A stretch of 64,000 bases of DNA from Chitinophagaceae bacterium (GTDB taxonomy: Bacteria; Bacteroidota; Bacteroidia; Chitinophagales; Chitinophagaceae). Shown piece after piece: positions 45,773-54,548 of this stretch; the stretch's first letter is position 1; each line of letters opens with the position of its first letter. Both the position numbers and the translations under genes were made by a program. The stretch lies in the NCBI GenBank assembly GCA_016720825.1, contig JADKJV010000003.1, positions 124,001-188,000 of the forward strand, given 5' to 3'. The notes under the pieces were generated by a model. The model searched no databases, was not told where the DNA came from, and worked only from the letters and a program-made list of their open reading frames with translations.

Positions 45773-46450
45773 ATGATTCTAAGTGTTCATAACTGGGCCG
45801 AAATTGTGGCAGCTGTTACCAGCAGCGTATGTCTCATCATACGCCCAACAGTTTTGCATAAATGGTTTAACCTTTTCCTGTGGGTTACCGTGGTGGTGGA
45901 ATTAGTGGGAAAACTGACTGCCACCATGCCCGGGGTTAAGTTACCCATGTATAATGTGTTTAACGGGCTGGAGTTCCTGGTGTATCTTTTTTTTATGGTG
46001 AGTTTGTATAACAGCAAAAAATGGCAGCAGGCCTTCAGCTTAATAATCCTGTTATTTGGGATATACTTTTCTGTGAATCTCTTTTTCCTGCAGGGTATAT
46101 ACACCTATAACAGCAATACACATACAGCCGGCTGCGTGTTGATTGTGATTTTTGTACTGTCTGTTTTTTATGAGATGTATAGGATTGAAAACTGGACACA
46201 CTCCATTCAGAAAAGATCACTGATGGCTGTGTTGTGCGGATTGCTGGTTTTCTATTCGGGTAATCTTGTAAACACCGCATTGCTGAATTACCTGTCTGAA
46301 AAAGATCCCGCGCAGGCTATCAGTTTATACAAGCTGGTGAACCACAACCTGAACCTGGTACTGTATTTATTATTCACGCTGGCATTTATCAATGAGTCTT
46401 TTCATAAAAAGGAAGCAGGAAATCAGGGCGCGGCGGTTAATATTGACTAA
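45773..46450 (+). CDS. Multi-pass membrane protein, unknown
   Basis: 225 residues with six or seven hydrophobic helices (for example IVAAVTSSVCLII, LFLWVTVVVELVG, FLVYLFFMVSL, AFSLIILLFGIYF, AGCVLIVIFVLSVFYE, LVLYLLFTLAFI). It starts just before, and probably in one operon with, the histidine kinase at 46460 (9-base gap). It may be a sensor partner of that kinase (inference). Confidence 0.65.
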   Translation: MILSVHNWAEIVAAVTSSVCLIIRPTVLHKWFNLFLWVTVVVELVGKLTATMPGVKLPMYNVFNGLEFLVYLFFMVSLYNSKKWQQAFSLIILLFGIYFSVNLFFLQGIYTYNSNTHTAGCVLIVIFVLSVFYEMYRIENWTHSIQKRSLMAVLCGLLVFYSGNLVNTALLNYLSEKDPAQAISLYKLVNHNLNLVLYLLFTLAFINESFHKKEAGNQGAAVNID

Positions 46451-46459
46451 TTCAAATTT

Positions 46460-47296
46460 ATGCACTACCTGCTTGGCATCGGGGATCTTACAACTGGCAT
46501 TATCGGTGCTACGGCTTTATTCATCACTTTTTCTGTATTCATTATCCTTTTTTTACTGATGGCACAGAAGAAGAAACACCAGCATAATTTAAAAATGATT
46601 GAAATGAGTATGAAGGCAAGAGAAATGGAAGAGCAGTTTCAGCAGGAAATCCTGCAGGCACAGCTGGAAATCCAGGAACAAACTTTAAAAAATATCTCAC
46701 AGGAAATACATGATAATATCGGACAGGCGCTCAGTCTTGCTAAACTGAACCTGAATATGATGGACCCTGCCAGTCCTTCAGAACTGCAGGAAAAAATCCT
46801 GAATTCAAAAAACCTGGTGAGTAAAGCCATCCAGGACCTCCGAGACCTGTCACGCACAATGAACACCGATAATATCTCAGCACTGGGTTTTACGAGGGCG
46901 CTTGAAATGGAACTGGATATGATGAAAAAATCCGGGTTTAAATCTTCATTCATTATTGGAGGTAATATCCAGAAAATGGAAGCCCGGCGTGAACTTATTC
47001 TCTTCAGGATTGTCCAGGAAACCCTCAATAATGTAATCAAACATGCACAGGCGGAAACGATTTCAGTCACTGCCCGCTACAGCCATGACAGGCTCCTGCT
47101 TACAGTCAGTGATAACGGCAAAGGATTTGTCCGTGAACAAATCCCGGCGGCCGGCGATAAAACGGCCGGTATGGGATTAAACAATATGGAAAGCCGCGCC
47201 CGGATTATCGGGGCTGATTTTAAAATCCATTCCCGGCCAGGCAGCGGAACAACAATTATTATCGATATACCATTTTCTAATTCTGTTAAACCCTGA
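46460..47296 (+). CDS. Sensor histidine kinase, NarX/DesK (HisKA_3) type
   Basis: 278 residues. One N-terminal membrane helix (about 14-34), a coiled coil, then the HisKA_3 dimerisation domain with phosphoacceptor His84 in ISQEIHDNIGQAL. The ATPase domain shows N-box RIVQETLNNVIKHA, G1 SDNGKGF and G2 GMGLNNMESRA. No extracytoplasmic sensor domain, so the signal likely comes through the membrane helix or a partner. Followed after 5 bases by the response regulator. Confidence 0.92.
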   Translation: MHYLLGIGDLTTGIIGATALFITFSVFIILFLLMAQKKKHQHNLKMIEMSMKAREMEEQFQQEILQAQLEIQEQTLKNISQEIHDNIGQALSLAKLNLNMMDPASPSELQEKILNSKNLVSKAIQDLRDLSRTMNTDNISALGFTRALEMELDMMKKSGFKSSFIIGGNIQKMEARRELILFRIVQETLNNVIKHAQAETISVTARYSHDRLLLTVSDNGKGFVREQIPAAGDKTAGMGLNNMESRARIIGADFKIHSRPGSGTTIIIDIPFSNSVKP

Positions 47297-47301
47297 TTAA
47301 G

Positions 47302-47946
47302 ATGAAAGTTGTGCTTGTTGATGACCATGTATTACTCAGGAATGGACTTGCAAGTCTGGTTAAAAACCTGGGGTATGATGTAATTTTTGAAGCAGATAAT
47401 GGACTTGAATTTATCCGTCTGCTTGAAAAAAACGGTATTCCGGATATTGTATTAATGGATATCAATATGCCCCAGATGGATGGCTATGATACCACCGACT
47501 GGCTGAAAAAAAACCATCCTGATGTAAAAGTGCTCGCCTTGAGTATGTATGATGATGAAAATGCCGTAATCCGGATGCTGAAAGCCGGTGCAAAGGGATA
47601 TATCCTGAAAGACACTGAGCCCACAGAACTCCGTGCCGCCATGAGTGCAATCCAGAACCGGGGATTTTATCATTCCGATATGGTGACCGGCAGGCTGATC
47701 AACAGCATCACTAAAATGGAAGAGGAAAATACGCCGGTGCGTCAGGTTGCCGGACTGACCGAAAGGGAACTGGAATTCTTAAAGCTGGCTGCCAGCGAAT
47801 TAACCTATAAAGAAATAGCCGAACAGATGTACCTGAGTCCGCGAACGATTGACGGATACCGCGATGCCTTGTTTGAAAAGCTGGAATTGAAAAGCCGGGT
47901 AGGACTGGTACTTTTCGCTATCAAGAACGGGGTTGTAAAAATATAA
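47302..47946 (+). CDS. Response regulator, NarL/LuxR type
   Basis: 214 residues. Receiver domain with Asp53 in LMDINMPQMDG, acidic pair VDDH near the N-terminus and Lys in YILKDTEP. C-terminal LuxR helix-turn-helix LTERELEFLKLAASELTYKEIAEQMYLSPRTIDGYRDALFEKL. Partner of the kinase at 46460. Also ends 3 bases from the 3-prime end of the large convergent sensor kinase. Confidence 0.94.
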   Translation: MKVVLVDDHVLLRNGLASLVKNLGYDVIFEADNGLEFIRLLEKNGIPDIVLMDINMPQMDGYDTTDWLKKNHPDVKVLALSMYDDENAVIRMLKAGAKGYILKDTEPTELRAAMSAIQNRGFYHSDMVTGRLINSITKMEEENTPVRQVAGLTERELEFLKLAASELTYKEIAEQMYLSPRTIDGYRDALFEKLELKSRVGLVLFAIKNGVVKI

Positions 47947-47949
47947 GTA

Positions 47950-50900
47950 TTACTTACGGAGTGTCAGCCTGGTTCCATTGCCGGGTGATGAAATCATTTC
48001 CATGGTATATCCGGAATAGCCTGCCCGGTTACGCATATTCCGGATGCCATGGCCTTCCGTTTTCCCGGCGATTTCAAAACCTTTGCCATCATCCTGCATG
48101 TCGAATACCGGCGATTTACCCTGCCACCGGAATTGAATACTGATCATCCGGCAATCGGCATATTTAATACTGTTATTGATAAATTCCTTCATCACCAGGT
48201 ATAAATTCCTTTTTTCTTCTTTCTTCAGCCTGAGGTTCTGTTCACTGGATTCTTCCTGTAACTGCAGCCGGATGTTCCTGCCGGCACAAAGCGGTTCTGC
48301 AAACTGCCTGATCCGGTTCAATACATCGTGAACCGTATCTTTTTTATCATCAAGGATCCAGATGATATCACGTATCCCATGCAGTGCATCCTGTGTACTC
48401 TCTTTTACCTTTTCAAGGTGCATTGGATTTTCTTTTTCCAGTTGTGCAAGGTTTGCATACACTTTCACACTGTTCAGGGTACTGCCCAGGTCATCGTGCA
48501 GATCAGCTGCGATCTGGTTCCTGATTTTCCCTTCTTTCCGGAACTGCTGGATCCTTAAGCGGAAAAATAAAAAGATAAGCCCGGAGAAAAACAGGATCAA
48601 ACCGGTTCTGAATAAAACAGACTGATACCATGGTGTTGAAACTATAATGGTCAGCACTTTAATATTCCGGCTGTAAATCCCGTCGCCATTTCGGGTTCTT
48701 ACTTCCACCCTGTGTTCGCCCGGGCTAAGCTGGCTCAGGATAAGTTCATTGCTTGTGCCGTTACTCACCCAATTGTCGAGTGATGGCAGGATACGGTAAA
48801 AGAAAACTGTTTTCCCGGGGTTGATATAAAATGGGGAAGATAATGCCAGCTTAATGGTATTCTCTTTATAAGATATATTCAACCGGCCCAGGCTGTCAGG
48901 AAATAAAGGTTTCTCATTTAAACCAGATAGTAATGTCACCGACCTGATTTCTGCCGTTGGTGCAATAGTATCAGGGTTCATGTTCCGGAGATTGAAATAA
49001 CATACACCAGAGATGCCACCGAAATATATCGTGTCGCGCAGTGTAAAGCTGCTGGTACGGTTATATTCATTATTGATCAGTCCGTCTGTACGGTCGTAAT
49101 TCCTGATCAGCCCGCTGCTGCTATGGAATTCCGTTAAGCCCATATTTGTGCTCATCCAAAGGGCATCGCCATCGCCACGGTATATAGCATATATATCGTT
49201 ATTGGCAAGGCCATTGGTTTTATTGATGTAACTGAATTTTTCAGCAGGCATTTCCCGGATATTGAGTCCGCCGCCATATGTTCCAATCCACCACCTGTTT
49301 TTTTCAGCAATCAGCGCATTAACCTGGGGGTAGTTTAAAAATTTGTTCCGGGGTTCTTCCTGGCTGACCCATCTGCGGGTGAAAACAGAACGGCTGGTGT
49401 CAAACTCGCAAATCCCCTGGTTTGTACAAACCAAAAATTCTCCTGCAGCACCCCGGGTCAGGAAGTTGATCGTATTGTTCAGCAATGAATCGGGGTTTGA
49501 CTTGTCCTCCAGGAACCGCCAGGCTTTCTTCTTTTGTTTATTCCAGCGGATCAAACCGCCATTGGTACCCCTTGCACCAATAAGGATTTCATCATCAGAT
49601 ATTTTCAGCAAAGTAAGCAGTGCGAATTCGTCACAGAACTTAAGTTCAGGGGCTATGCCTGATAGCCTCTTTAATTTCGGTGTTATATAGCTGTTGGAAT
49701 AATACAACCCTTCGGCTGTGGCATACACATAAAAACCGGCATGCATTCTCAGGATACTGTTAAAGCGTACCCTTTTATTTTCCGGAACAGGAACAGTAAT
49801 TGTATTCCCATCCGGAAGAACGGTTTCAAAAAGCCCCCGGTTTGTACCAGTCAGTAAGTGGATGTTATCCTCTGTGTAAATCGGATAAACCGGAAGTGTT
49901 ACACCATCCAGCGGATCACTCACCTGGTAACTGAAGAATTTGTCTTCACCCCTGAAGAATTTGGTCAGCCCGTTCCGGGTACCCACCCAGTAACCCAGGT
50001 TATTTTTATCTGCAAGTAACGACAGGACCGTATTGCTGTGGAGGTACTGCCTGGTCTTCGTATCGAAAAGATGGTCAATGATTTTTCCGTCAGCGTCAAG
50101 TGTAAAAACACCATTTGCATCACTGCCGGCAATAATGTGCTTATTCACCGGATCATACATCAGGCAATTGAAGCGGGCAGATTGCAGGTCATACTGCAGC
50201 GCATCCTGCAGCGGTTTGGCTTCTTCGCCGGTATTCAGGTCTATTTTGTATAAACCGCGTATTGTAGCGATATAAATAATATTCCCCGGCAGGCTAAGCA
50301 GCCCGAGCAGCATATATTCTTCTGCCGGTAACCATTTTTCAAGCGAGTAATGTCGTGTAATCCTGAATTCCCGGTCAAATACAAAAACACCGTTATTGGA
50401 ACTGGAAACAATGCAATTGCCCCGGTCATCTTCTGCAATGCCAACTACAAAACTGGAGTCCTTCCTGTTATTATATTCGAAGTAACGCAGCACAGTTATT
50501 TTCCCGGTGGCAGGATCATATACTGTAAGACCCGGATCTGTTCCGATTACCACTTTCCCGTTTCGCAGGATCCGGATACATTCCACATCATGCACCGGCA
50601 GTTTTTTATTGATCTCGGCTGATGTTATTGCCAGCTTCTCATTGACTGCCATTCCGGCCCATGGGTCAATAATGTTTATCCCGCCTTTTTTAGTGGCAAT
50701 CCAGAGGTGGTGGTTTTTATCACCTGTAATCTGGTTAATGGCTTTGCCCTCTAATTTGAAATTACCGTTATCTCCTTCTTTGTAACTGATTACCTGACGG
50801 CCATCATAACAGTTCAGGCCGCCTTCTGTTCCAATCCATATATAACCGGCATAGTCCTGGAATAAAGTTTGAACGCTGTTTTGCGGGAAATCAGTCAGGT

Positions 50901-51036
50901 AAGTATGCTTCTGGTAGCCGGAAAGCAGCTGTCCGGCTGAACCAGCCGGGAAAAAGAAGAAACTCAGGAACAGAAAGGGCAAGATGAGGACAGGGTTTCT
51001 CATCCAGGCCCGGGAGTTAGCTTGGTAAATTTTCAT
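47950..51036 (-). CDS. Large two-component sensor: ligand-binding propeller, Y_Y_Y domain and HisKA_3 kinase
   Basis: 1028 residues from the ATG at 51036 (a TTG one codon upstream is possible). Signal peptide; two seven-bladed regulator-propeller units (about 40-690), with blades such as LFQDYAGYIWIGTEGGLNCYDG and NRWWIGTYGGGLNI. Then a Y_Y_Y immunoglobulin-like domain (about 690-780; FFYRILPSLDNWVSNGTSNELILSQLSPGEHRVEVR), one membrane helix (LFRTGLILFFSGLIFLFF), and a kinase with His in AADLHDDLGSTLNSVKV plus DDGKGFEIAGKTEGHGIRNM. It has no receiver or AraC domain, unlike hybrid HTCS proteins, so it needs a separate regulator, perhaps the one at 47302. Confidence 0.9.
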   Translation of the reverse strand: MKIYQANSRAWMRNPVLILPFLFLSFFFFPAGSAGQLLSGYQKHTYLTDFPQNSVQTLFQDYAGYIWIGTEGGLNCYDGRQVISYKEGDNGNFKLEGKAINQITGDKNHHLWIATKKGGINIIDPWAGMAVNEKLAITSAEINKKLPVHDVECIRILRNGKVVIGTDPGLTVYDPATGKITVLRYFEYNNRKDSSFVVGIAEDDRGNCIVSSSNNGVFVFDREFRITRHYSLEKWLPAEEYMLLGLLSLPGNIIYIATIRGLYKIDLNTGEEAKPLQDALQYDLQSARFNCLMYDPVNKHIIAGSDANGVFTLDADGKIIDHLFDTKTRQYLHSNTVLSLLADKNNLGYWVGTRNGLTKFFRGEDKFFSYQVSDPLDGVTLPVYPIYTEDNIHLLTGTNRGLFETVLPDGNTITVPVPENKRVRFNSILRMHAGFYVYATAEGLYYSNSYITPKLKRLSGIAPELKFCDEFALLTLLKISDDEILIGARGTNGGLIRWNKQKKKAWRFLEDKSNPDSLLNNTINFLTRGAAGEFLVCTNQGICEFDTSRSVFTRRWVSQEEPRNKFLNYPQVNALIAEKNRWWIGTYGGGLNIREMPAEKFSYINKTNGLANNDIYAIYRGDGDALWMSTNMGLTEFHSSSGLIRNYDRTDGLINNEYNRTSSFTLRDTIYFGGISGVCYFNLRNMNPDTIAPTAEIRSVTLLSGLNEKPLFPDSLGRLNISYKENTIKLALSSPFYINPGKTVFFYRILPSLDNWVSNGTSNELILSQLSPGEHRVEVRTRNGDGIYSRNIKVLTIIVSTPWYQSVLFRTGLILFFSGLIFLFFRLRIQQFRKEGKIRNQIAADLHDDLGSTLNSVKVYANLAQLEKENPMHLEKVKESTQDALHGIRDIIWILDDKKDTVHDVLNRIRQFAEPLCAGRNIRLQLQEESSEQNLRLKKEEKRNLYLVMKEFINNSIKYADCRMISIQFRWQGKSPVFDMQDDGKGFEIAGKTEGHGIRNMRNRAGYSGYTMEMISSPGNGTRLTLRK

Positions 51037-51082
51037 CAATGCTTTAATCGAATTAAAAATACCGGATAAAAATGATTTCCTA

Positions 51083-51090
51083 TAATTTTG
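51083..51090 (+). promoter_or_regulatory. -7 box for the oxygenase-like gene
   Basis: TAATTTTG, a perfect TAnnTTTG, 30 bases upstream of the ATG at 51121. No clear TTTG at the -33 position. Confidence 0.38.
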
Positions 51091-51120
51091 ACTTCATAAT
51101 TCAACACATAAATTATTAAT

Positions 51121-51825
51121 ATGTCAGCAACCCCCGCCATATTCTGGCCCCACAGCGAACATTGGTCTGTAAAAATTCCCTTGCAAACCGGCCATTACCG
51201 TATGCCTGTAATGGGTGATAAAGGTTATGCGATTATGAAAACACTCGACATCAGCCATATCCCTTCTTCAGAGTGGGAAAACCTGACATACATGGACTGG
51301 AAAAGCGGTGGTGATACCAACTTCGCGCCCCTGGCCTCCTGCGATGGTACCATTGAGTGCAAAGGTTTCTGGGAGAATGGCAAAACAGATAAAAATGCCT
51401 TATTCACGCCCAATGCAGAACTGGCGCCAAAACTGATGGAGTATATCCGTTCTATCCCGGCCAATTTCGGCCGCGTACGGATCATCAAACTGGAACCCCA
51501 GAATTTTGACCAGGCCATCCGCTCTGTTCACCGCGATGATAATAACCGCCTCAACCCGGAAGATGAAGGCTGGGTGGTAAGAATGTGGATCGAACTGACT
51601 GATAACCCCGACAGCTACATGCTGCTCTATGATAGTGATGAAAACAACCTGCCCATCAAAGAATCTGAATCAAGGGTGCCAATGCCCAAAGGCGCACATT
51701 TTGTAGTTGACTCACAGCGGCTCTGGCATGTGGGTGTGCATAATGGAAATAAGCCAAGGTATGCGGTGATCATTAGTTGTGAGAGTTCACCGGAGTTGAA
51801 TGAATGGATTGTGAAAAAAAGCTAA
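51121..51825 (+). CDS. Double-stranded beta-helix protein, possible 2OG-Fe(II) oxygenase/aspartyl hydroxylase-like
   Basis: 234 residues, no signal peptide. The C-terminal half has His137-x-Asp139 (SVHRDDNNRL), a distal His203 or His207 (LWHVGVHNG) and Arg213 (KPRYAVIIS) in the order of an iron/2-oxoglutarate site. GWVVRMWIELT and GAHFVVD would be core strands. This resembles the aspartyl/asparaginyl beta-hydroxylase group, but I cannot name the family with certainty. A terminator follows. Substrate unknown. Confidence 0.5.
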   Translation: MSATPAIFWPHSEHWSVKIPLQTGHYRMPVMGDKGYAIMKTLDISHIPSSEWENLTYMDWKSGGDTNFAPLASCDGTIECKGFWENGKTDKNALFTPNAELAPKLMEYIRSIPANFGRVRIIKLEPQNFDQAIRSVHRDDNNRLNPEDEGWVVRMWIELTDNPDSYMLLYDSDENNLPIKESESRVPMPKGAHFVVDSQRLWHVGVHNGNKPRYAVIISCESSPELNEWIVKKS

Positions 51826-51839
51826 TAGTAGTAAAAAAT

Positions 51840-51870
51840 AAAGGCCTTCATTTTTCTGAAGGCCTTTTTA
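51840..51870 (+). terminator. Intrinsic terminator after the oxygenase-like gene
   Basis: AAAGGCCTTCA (51840-51850) and TGAAGGCCTTT (51857-51867) form an 11-bp perfect stem with a 6-base loop and a short T tract (TTTTTA), 14 bases after the stop. Confidence 0.88.
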
Positions 51871-51871
51871 T

Positions 51872-51962
51872 TTAACCACTAAGGTCACTAAGTCTAACAC
51901 AAAGGTCACAAAGCGCTAAGCTTTGTGACCTTTGTTCAATCTTTGTGAACCTTGTGGTTCAA
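51872..51962. repeat. Palindromic hairpin between convergent genes (family C, copy 2)
   Basis: Left part TTAACCACTAAGGTCACTAAG, right part the inverted CTTTGTGAACCTTGTGGTT. The centre is the 15-bp stem CAAAGGTCACAAAGC (51899-51913 region) and its inverse around a 4-base loop. It is related to copy 1 at 30379-30472 (shared TTAACCAC, TCACAAAG and CACAAAGG units). The right end lies 7 bases from the stop codon at 51970. Confidence 0.8.
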
Positions 51963-51969
51963 TGTATTT

Positions 51970-53385
51970 TTAATTCAACACTGCATTCTCTTTCACGATC
52001 TCTGCTCTCTTTTCTTCTTTAATTTTCGACCACCCGCCTTTCACGTTACGTAGATTATGGTATCCATGTTTTTTCAAAATTGAACAAGCCACCACACTCC
52101 GGTAACCACCGGCACAATGCACATACAGGTTCTGGTCTTCTTCAAAATTGGCAATATGTGCGGGATCTGTCATTTCATTCAGCGGCAGGTTCATTGCCTG
52201 TTTCAGGTGTCCATCCGCAAACTCAGTGGTACGTCGAACATCCACCACCACCAGTTTGGGGTCATGCGGGATATCCATCATCAGTTCATCGGCTTCGATA
52301 TCAATGATGAGGTCTATCGTCTGGCCATCATTTTTCCATGCTTCAAACCCGCCTTCCAGGTAACCTTTCACATCGTCGTAACCAACACGGGCCAGGCGGA
52401 TAATGGAATCTTTTTCCATGCCGGGTTCAGTAACCAGCAGCAGGGATTTATTATGCGGGAGTAAGCTGCCCACCCATTCAGCAAAACGTCCGTCGAGACC
52501 GATGCTGATGGAGCCGGGAACAAATCCCTGTGTAAATATTTCAGAACGGCGTGTATCAAGAATGATAATATTATCATCACTGTCAGCCAGGGCTTTGAAT
52601 GCAGCAGGTGACAAAGCTTTCATGCCATGACCCAATACATCTTCCAGGCTTTCATATCCTTCTTTATTGATACGTGCATTGATCGGGAAATACTGGGGAG
52701 GAGCGGGGATGCCTGTTGTTACTTCGCGGATGAAATCTTCCTTCGTGGCTGCTTTCATTGCGTAGTTTGTTTGCTTCTCAAGACCCATTGTACTCTGCGT
52801 ACTTGGTCCGAGGTTTTTTCCGCAGGCACTGCCGGGGCCGTGACCGGGATATACAATTACATCATCGGCCAGCGGGAATAATTTAGCATGGATGCCGTCA
52901 TATAACATGCCAGCCAGGTCAATCATTGTCAGTTCTTCACCTTTCTGTGCCAGGTCGGGGCGACCTACATCACCCACAAACAATGTATCACCGGTAAACA
53001 CACAATGGTCATTTCCGTTTTCATCTTTCAGCAGGAAGCAGGAAGATTCAAGCGTGTGTCCGGGTGTATGCAACACTTCAATCGTAATTTTTCCGATGTT
53101 GAAAATTTCGCCGTCTTTGGCTTCGTGATGGTTGAATCCGGATTTCGAGCCGGGACCATAAACAATTGTTGCGCCGGTTGCTTTTGCAAGATCCAGGTGG
53201 CCACTTACAAAATCAGCGTGGAAATGTGTTTCTAATATATAGCGGATGCTGGCATTTCTTTCTTTTGCCATATTCACATAAACATCAATATCCCTGAGCG
53301 GATCTATAATCACGGCTTCTCCCTCACTTTCGATATAGTAAGCGGCCTCACTCAGGCAGTTTGTGTATAGCTGTTTTATATACAT
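51970..53385 (-). CDS. MBL-fold hydrolase with two rhodanese domains (persulfide dioxygenase-like)
   Basis: 471 residues from the ATG at 53385 (MYIKQLYTNC); the frame continues to a TTG at 53409 that overlaps the -7 box. An ETHE1-type MBL domain holds H54-x-H56-x-D58 (THFHADFVSGH), HTPGHTLES and GDTLFVGDVGRPDL. A first rhodanese domain (about 265-350) lacks the active cysteine (LLLVTEPGMEK). A second (about 375-460) has it in YVHCAGGYRS. This matches CstB/PDO-rhodanese proteins that detoxify persulfides to sulfite or thiosulfate in the cytosol. It lies downstream of an ArsR regulator but has its own -7 box. Confidence 0.9.
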   Translation of the reverse strand: MYIKQLYTNCLSEAAYYIESEGEAVIIDPLRDIDVYVNMAKERNASIRYILETHFHADFVSGHLDLAKATGATIVYGPGSKSGFNHHEAKDGEIFNIGKITIEVLHTPGHTLESSCFLLKDENGNDHCVFTGDTLFVGDVGRPDLAQKGEELTMIDLAGMLYDGIHAKLFPLADDVIVYPGHGPGSACGKNLGPSTQSTMGLEKQTNYAMKAATKEDFIREVTTGIPAPPQYFPINARINKEGYESLEDVLGHGMKALSPAAFKALADSDDNIIILDTRRSEIFTQGFVPGSISIGLDGRFAEWVGSLLPHNKSLLLVTEPGMEKDSIIRLARVGYDDVKGYLEGGFEAWKNDGQTIDLIIDIEADELMMDIPHDPKLVVVDVRRTTEFADGHLKQAMNLPLNEMTDPAHIANFEEDQNLYVHCAGGYRSVVACSILKKHGYHNLRNVKGGWSKIKEEKRAEIVKENAVLN

Positions 53386-53406
53386 ATATACTTCAGATTT
53401 TGCATG

Positions 53407-53414
53407 CAAAGTTA
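53407..53414 (-). promoter_or_regulatory. -7 box of the persulfide dioxygenase gene
   Basis: TAACTTTG on the minus strand, perfect TAnnTTTG, 22 bases before the ATG at 53385 and just after the arsR terminator. It supports separate transcription of the MBL gene and the downstream ATG start. Confidence 0.5.
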
Positions 53415-53417
53415 ATG

Positions 53418-53451
53418 AAAAAAAGAAAGCCCTGTCGGTTGACAGGGCTTT
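53418..53451 (-). terminator. Intrinsic terminator after the ArsR gene
   Basis: AAAGCCCTGTC and GACAGGGCTTT (53426-53436 and 53441-53451) form an 11-bp perfect stem with a 4-base loop. On the minus strand it is followed by CTTTTTTTC. Confidence 0.9.
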
Positions 53452-53467
53452 GCTGACTCGTTGGTAA

Positions 53468-53806
53468 TCAGTTCAGTAATTGCTCCACGAACTTATGGAG
53501 ATCCTTCATGCGGTCAACATTTACTGAGTAGTAAATGAACTTACCATCGCGGGTAGTGTTTACAAAACCTGCTTTACGGAGGATAGCCAAATGTTGCGAG
53601 GCAACGGATTGTTCAAGTCTGAGCTTGACATATAATTCCGTTACGGTGATTTTACCGTGATCATCAATAAGTTTGAGAATTTGCTGCCTGAGTTTGTGAT
53701 TCACCGCCCTGATAATCATGGCGGCTTTCTTTACGTTCAGGAGGTCAATCTTCAAAGACGGTCCGCTGTCATGCGGGTTGCTAATAATCAGAGAATAGTT
53801 ATTCAT
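53468..53806 (-). CDS. ArsR-family winged-helix regulator
   Basis: 112 residues. Winged helix with VNHKLRQQILKLIDDHGKITVTELYVKLRLEQSVASQHLAILRKAGFVNTTRDGKFIYYSVN: recognition helix around QSVASQHLAILR. The protein contains no cysteine at all, so it cannot be a BigR/SqrR-type persulfide or classical thiol metal sensor, despite sitting upstream of a persulfide dioxygenase. A palindrome overlaps its promoter (53864-53878), suggesting autoregulation. The signal is unknown. Confidence 0.88.
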   Translation of the reverse strand: MNNYSLIISNPHDSGPSLKIDLLNVKKAAMIIRAVNHKLRQQILKLIDDHGKITVTELYVKLRLEQSVASQHLAILRKAGFVNTTRDGKFIYYSVNVDRMKDLHKFVEQLLN

Positions 53807-53835
53807 AGTTGATAAGGTTTGGTGAACAACTGATA

Positions 53836-53878
53836 CAAAAGTAAGACAGGTATATTTATTTTCTACAATTTAATTGTA
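53836..53878 (-). promoter_or_regulatory. ArsR promoter with palindromic operator candidate
   Basis: A perfect -7 box TACTTTTG (53836-53843, minus) lies upstream of the ATG at 53806. TACAATT (53864-53870) and AATTGTA (53872-53878) form a 15-base perfect palindrome that covers the -33 region (TTG at 53874-53876, minus). A dimeric repressor bound there would block transcription. Sites are seen; binding by this ArsR is inferred. Confidence 0.55.
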
Positions 53879-53885
53879 AAACATG

Positions 53886-54548
53886 TTAATGACTTGTTGT
53901 ATGGAATGCTTTCAGGTATTCCGGCTCTGCATAAGCGAGATCCACATATCGCTTTAATTGATGATAATCATTTGCAATATGTGCCAGATGGCTTGCATCT
54001 GCTTCCTTATCACTGAATGAGGCATTTGCGCCCGGATTTAACAATTGCAGCTTTTTGCTGCCGCTCCCGCAAAACAGGATCTGGTGATTTTGCAACAGTT
54101 CTTCAAAACTCTGTTTATTCAAAATCATGGGAGCAGGAGGTTGAATCAGATCAAGTTTGCTACTATAAACTGCTGTAAATACTTCATCCCTCCTTGCATC
54201 AATCATTGGGCATACAAGGTCCTTAACCTCATCTTTGACGGAAAGCGCCATGATTTCCAGCGTGCTTACCGCAATTAATGGGATTTTTTTTGCAAAACAG
54301 ATACCTTTTGCTGTAGCGAGACCTACACGGAGGCCTGTGTATGAACCCGGGCCAATCGTGACCGCCACGGCTTCAGGTTCAAAATAACTTCCATCAACTT
54401 TTTTCAATATACCGGCAATGGCAGAATGAATCCATGCAGCATGGTCCTGCATCTGACTGTTAGATGACAAAGCCAGTATCGTTTTATTTTCTGACAGGCA
54501 AACGGAGGCGGTAGAACCTGAGCAGTCAATATTCAAAATCAAACTCAT
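53886..54548 (-). CDS. tsaB: tRNA threonylcarbamoyladenosine biosynthesis protein TsaB
   Basis: 220 residues. N-terminal ASKHA-type fold: ILNIDCSGSTASVCL, HAAWIHSAIAGIL, and the TsaB hallmark GPGSYTGLRVGLATAKGICFA, then ALSVKDEVKDLVCPMIDARRDEVFTAVY. TsaB scaffolds TsaD (and TsaE) in t6A37 formation on ANN-decoding tRNAs. Overlaps the preceding gene by four bases, so it is translationally coupled. Confidence 0.94.
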   Translation of the reverse strand: MSLILNIDCSGSTASVCLSENKTILALSSNSQMQDHAAWIHSAIAGILKKVDGSYFEPEAVAVTIGPGSYTGLRVGLATAKGICFAKKIPLIAVSTLEIMALSVKDEVKDLVCPMIDARRDEVFTAVYSSKLDLIQPPAPMILNKQSFEELLQNHQILFCGSGSKKLQLLNPGANASFSDKEADASHLAHIANDYHQLKRYVDLAYAEPEYLKAFHTTSH

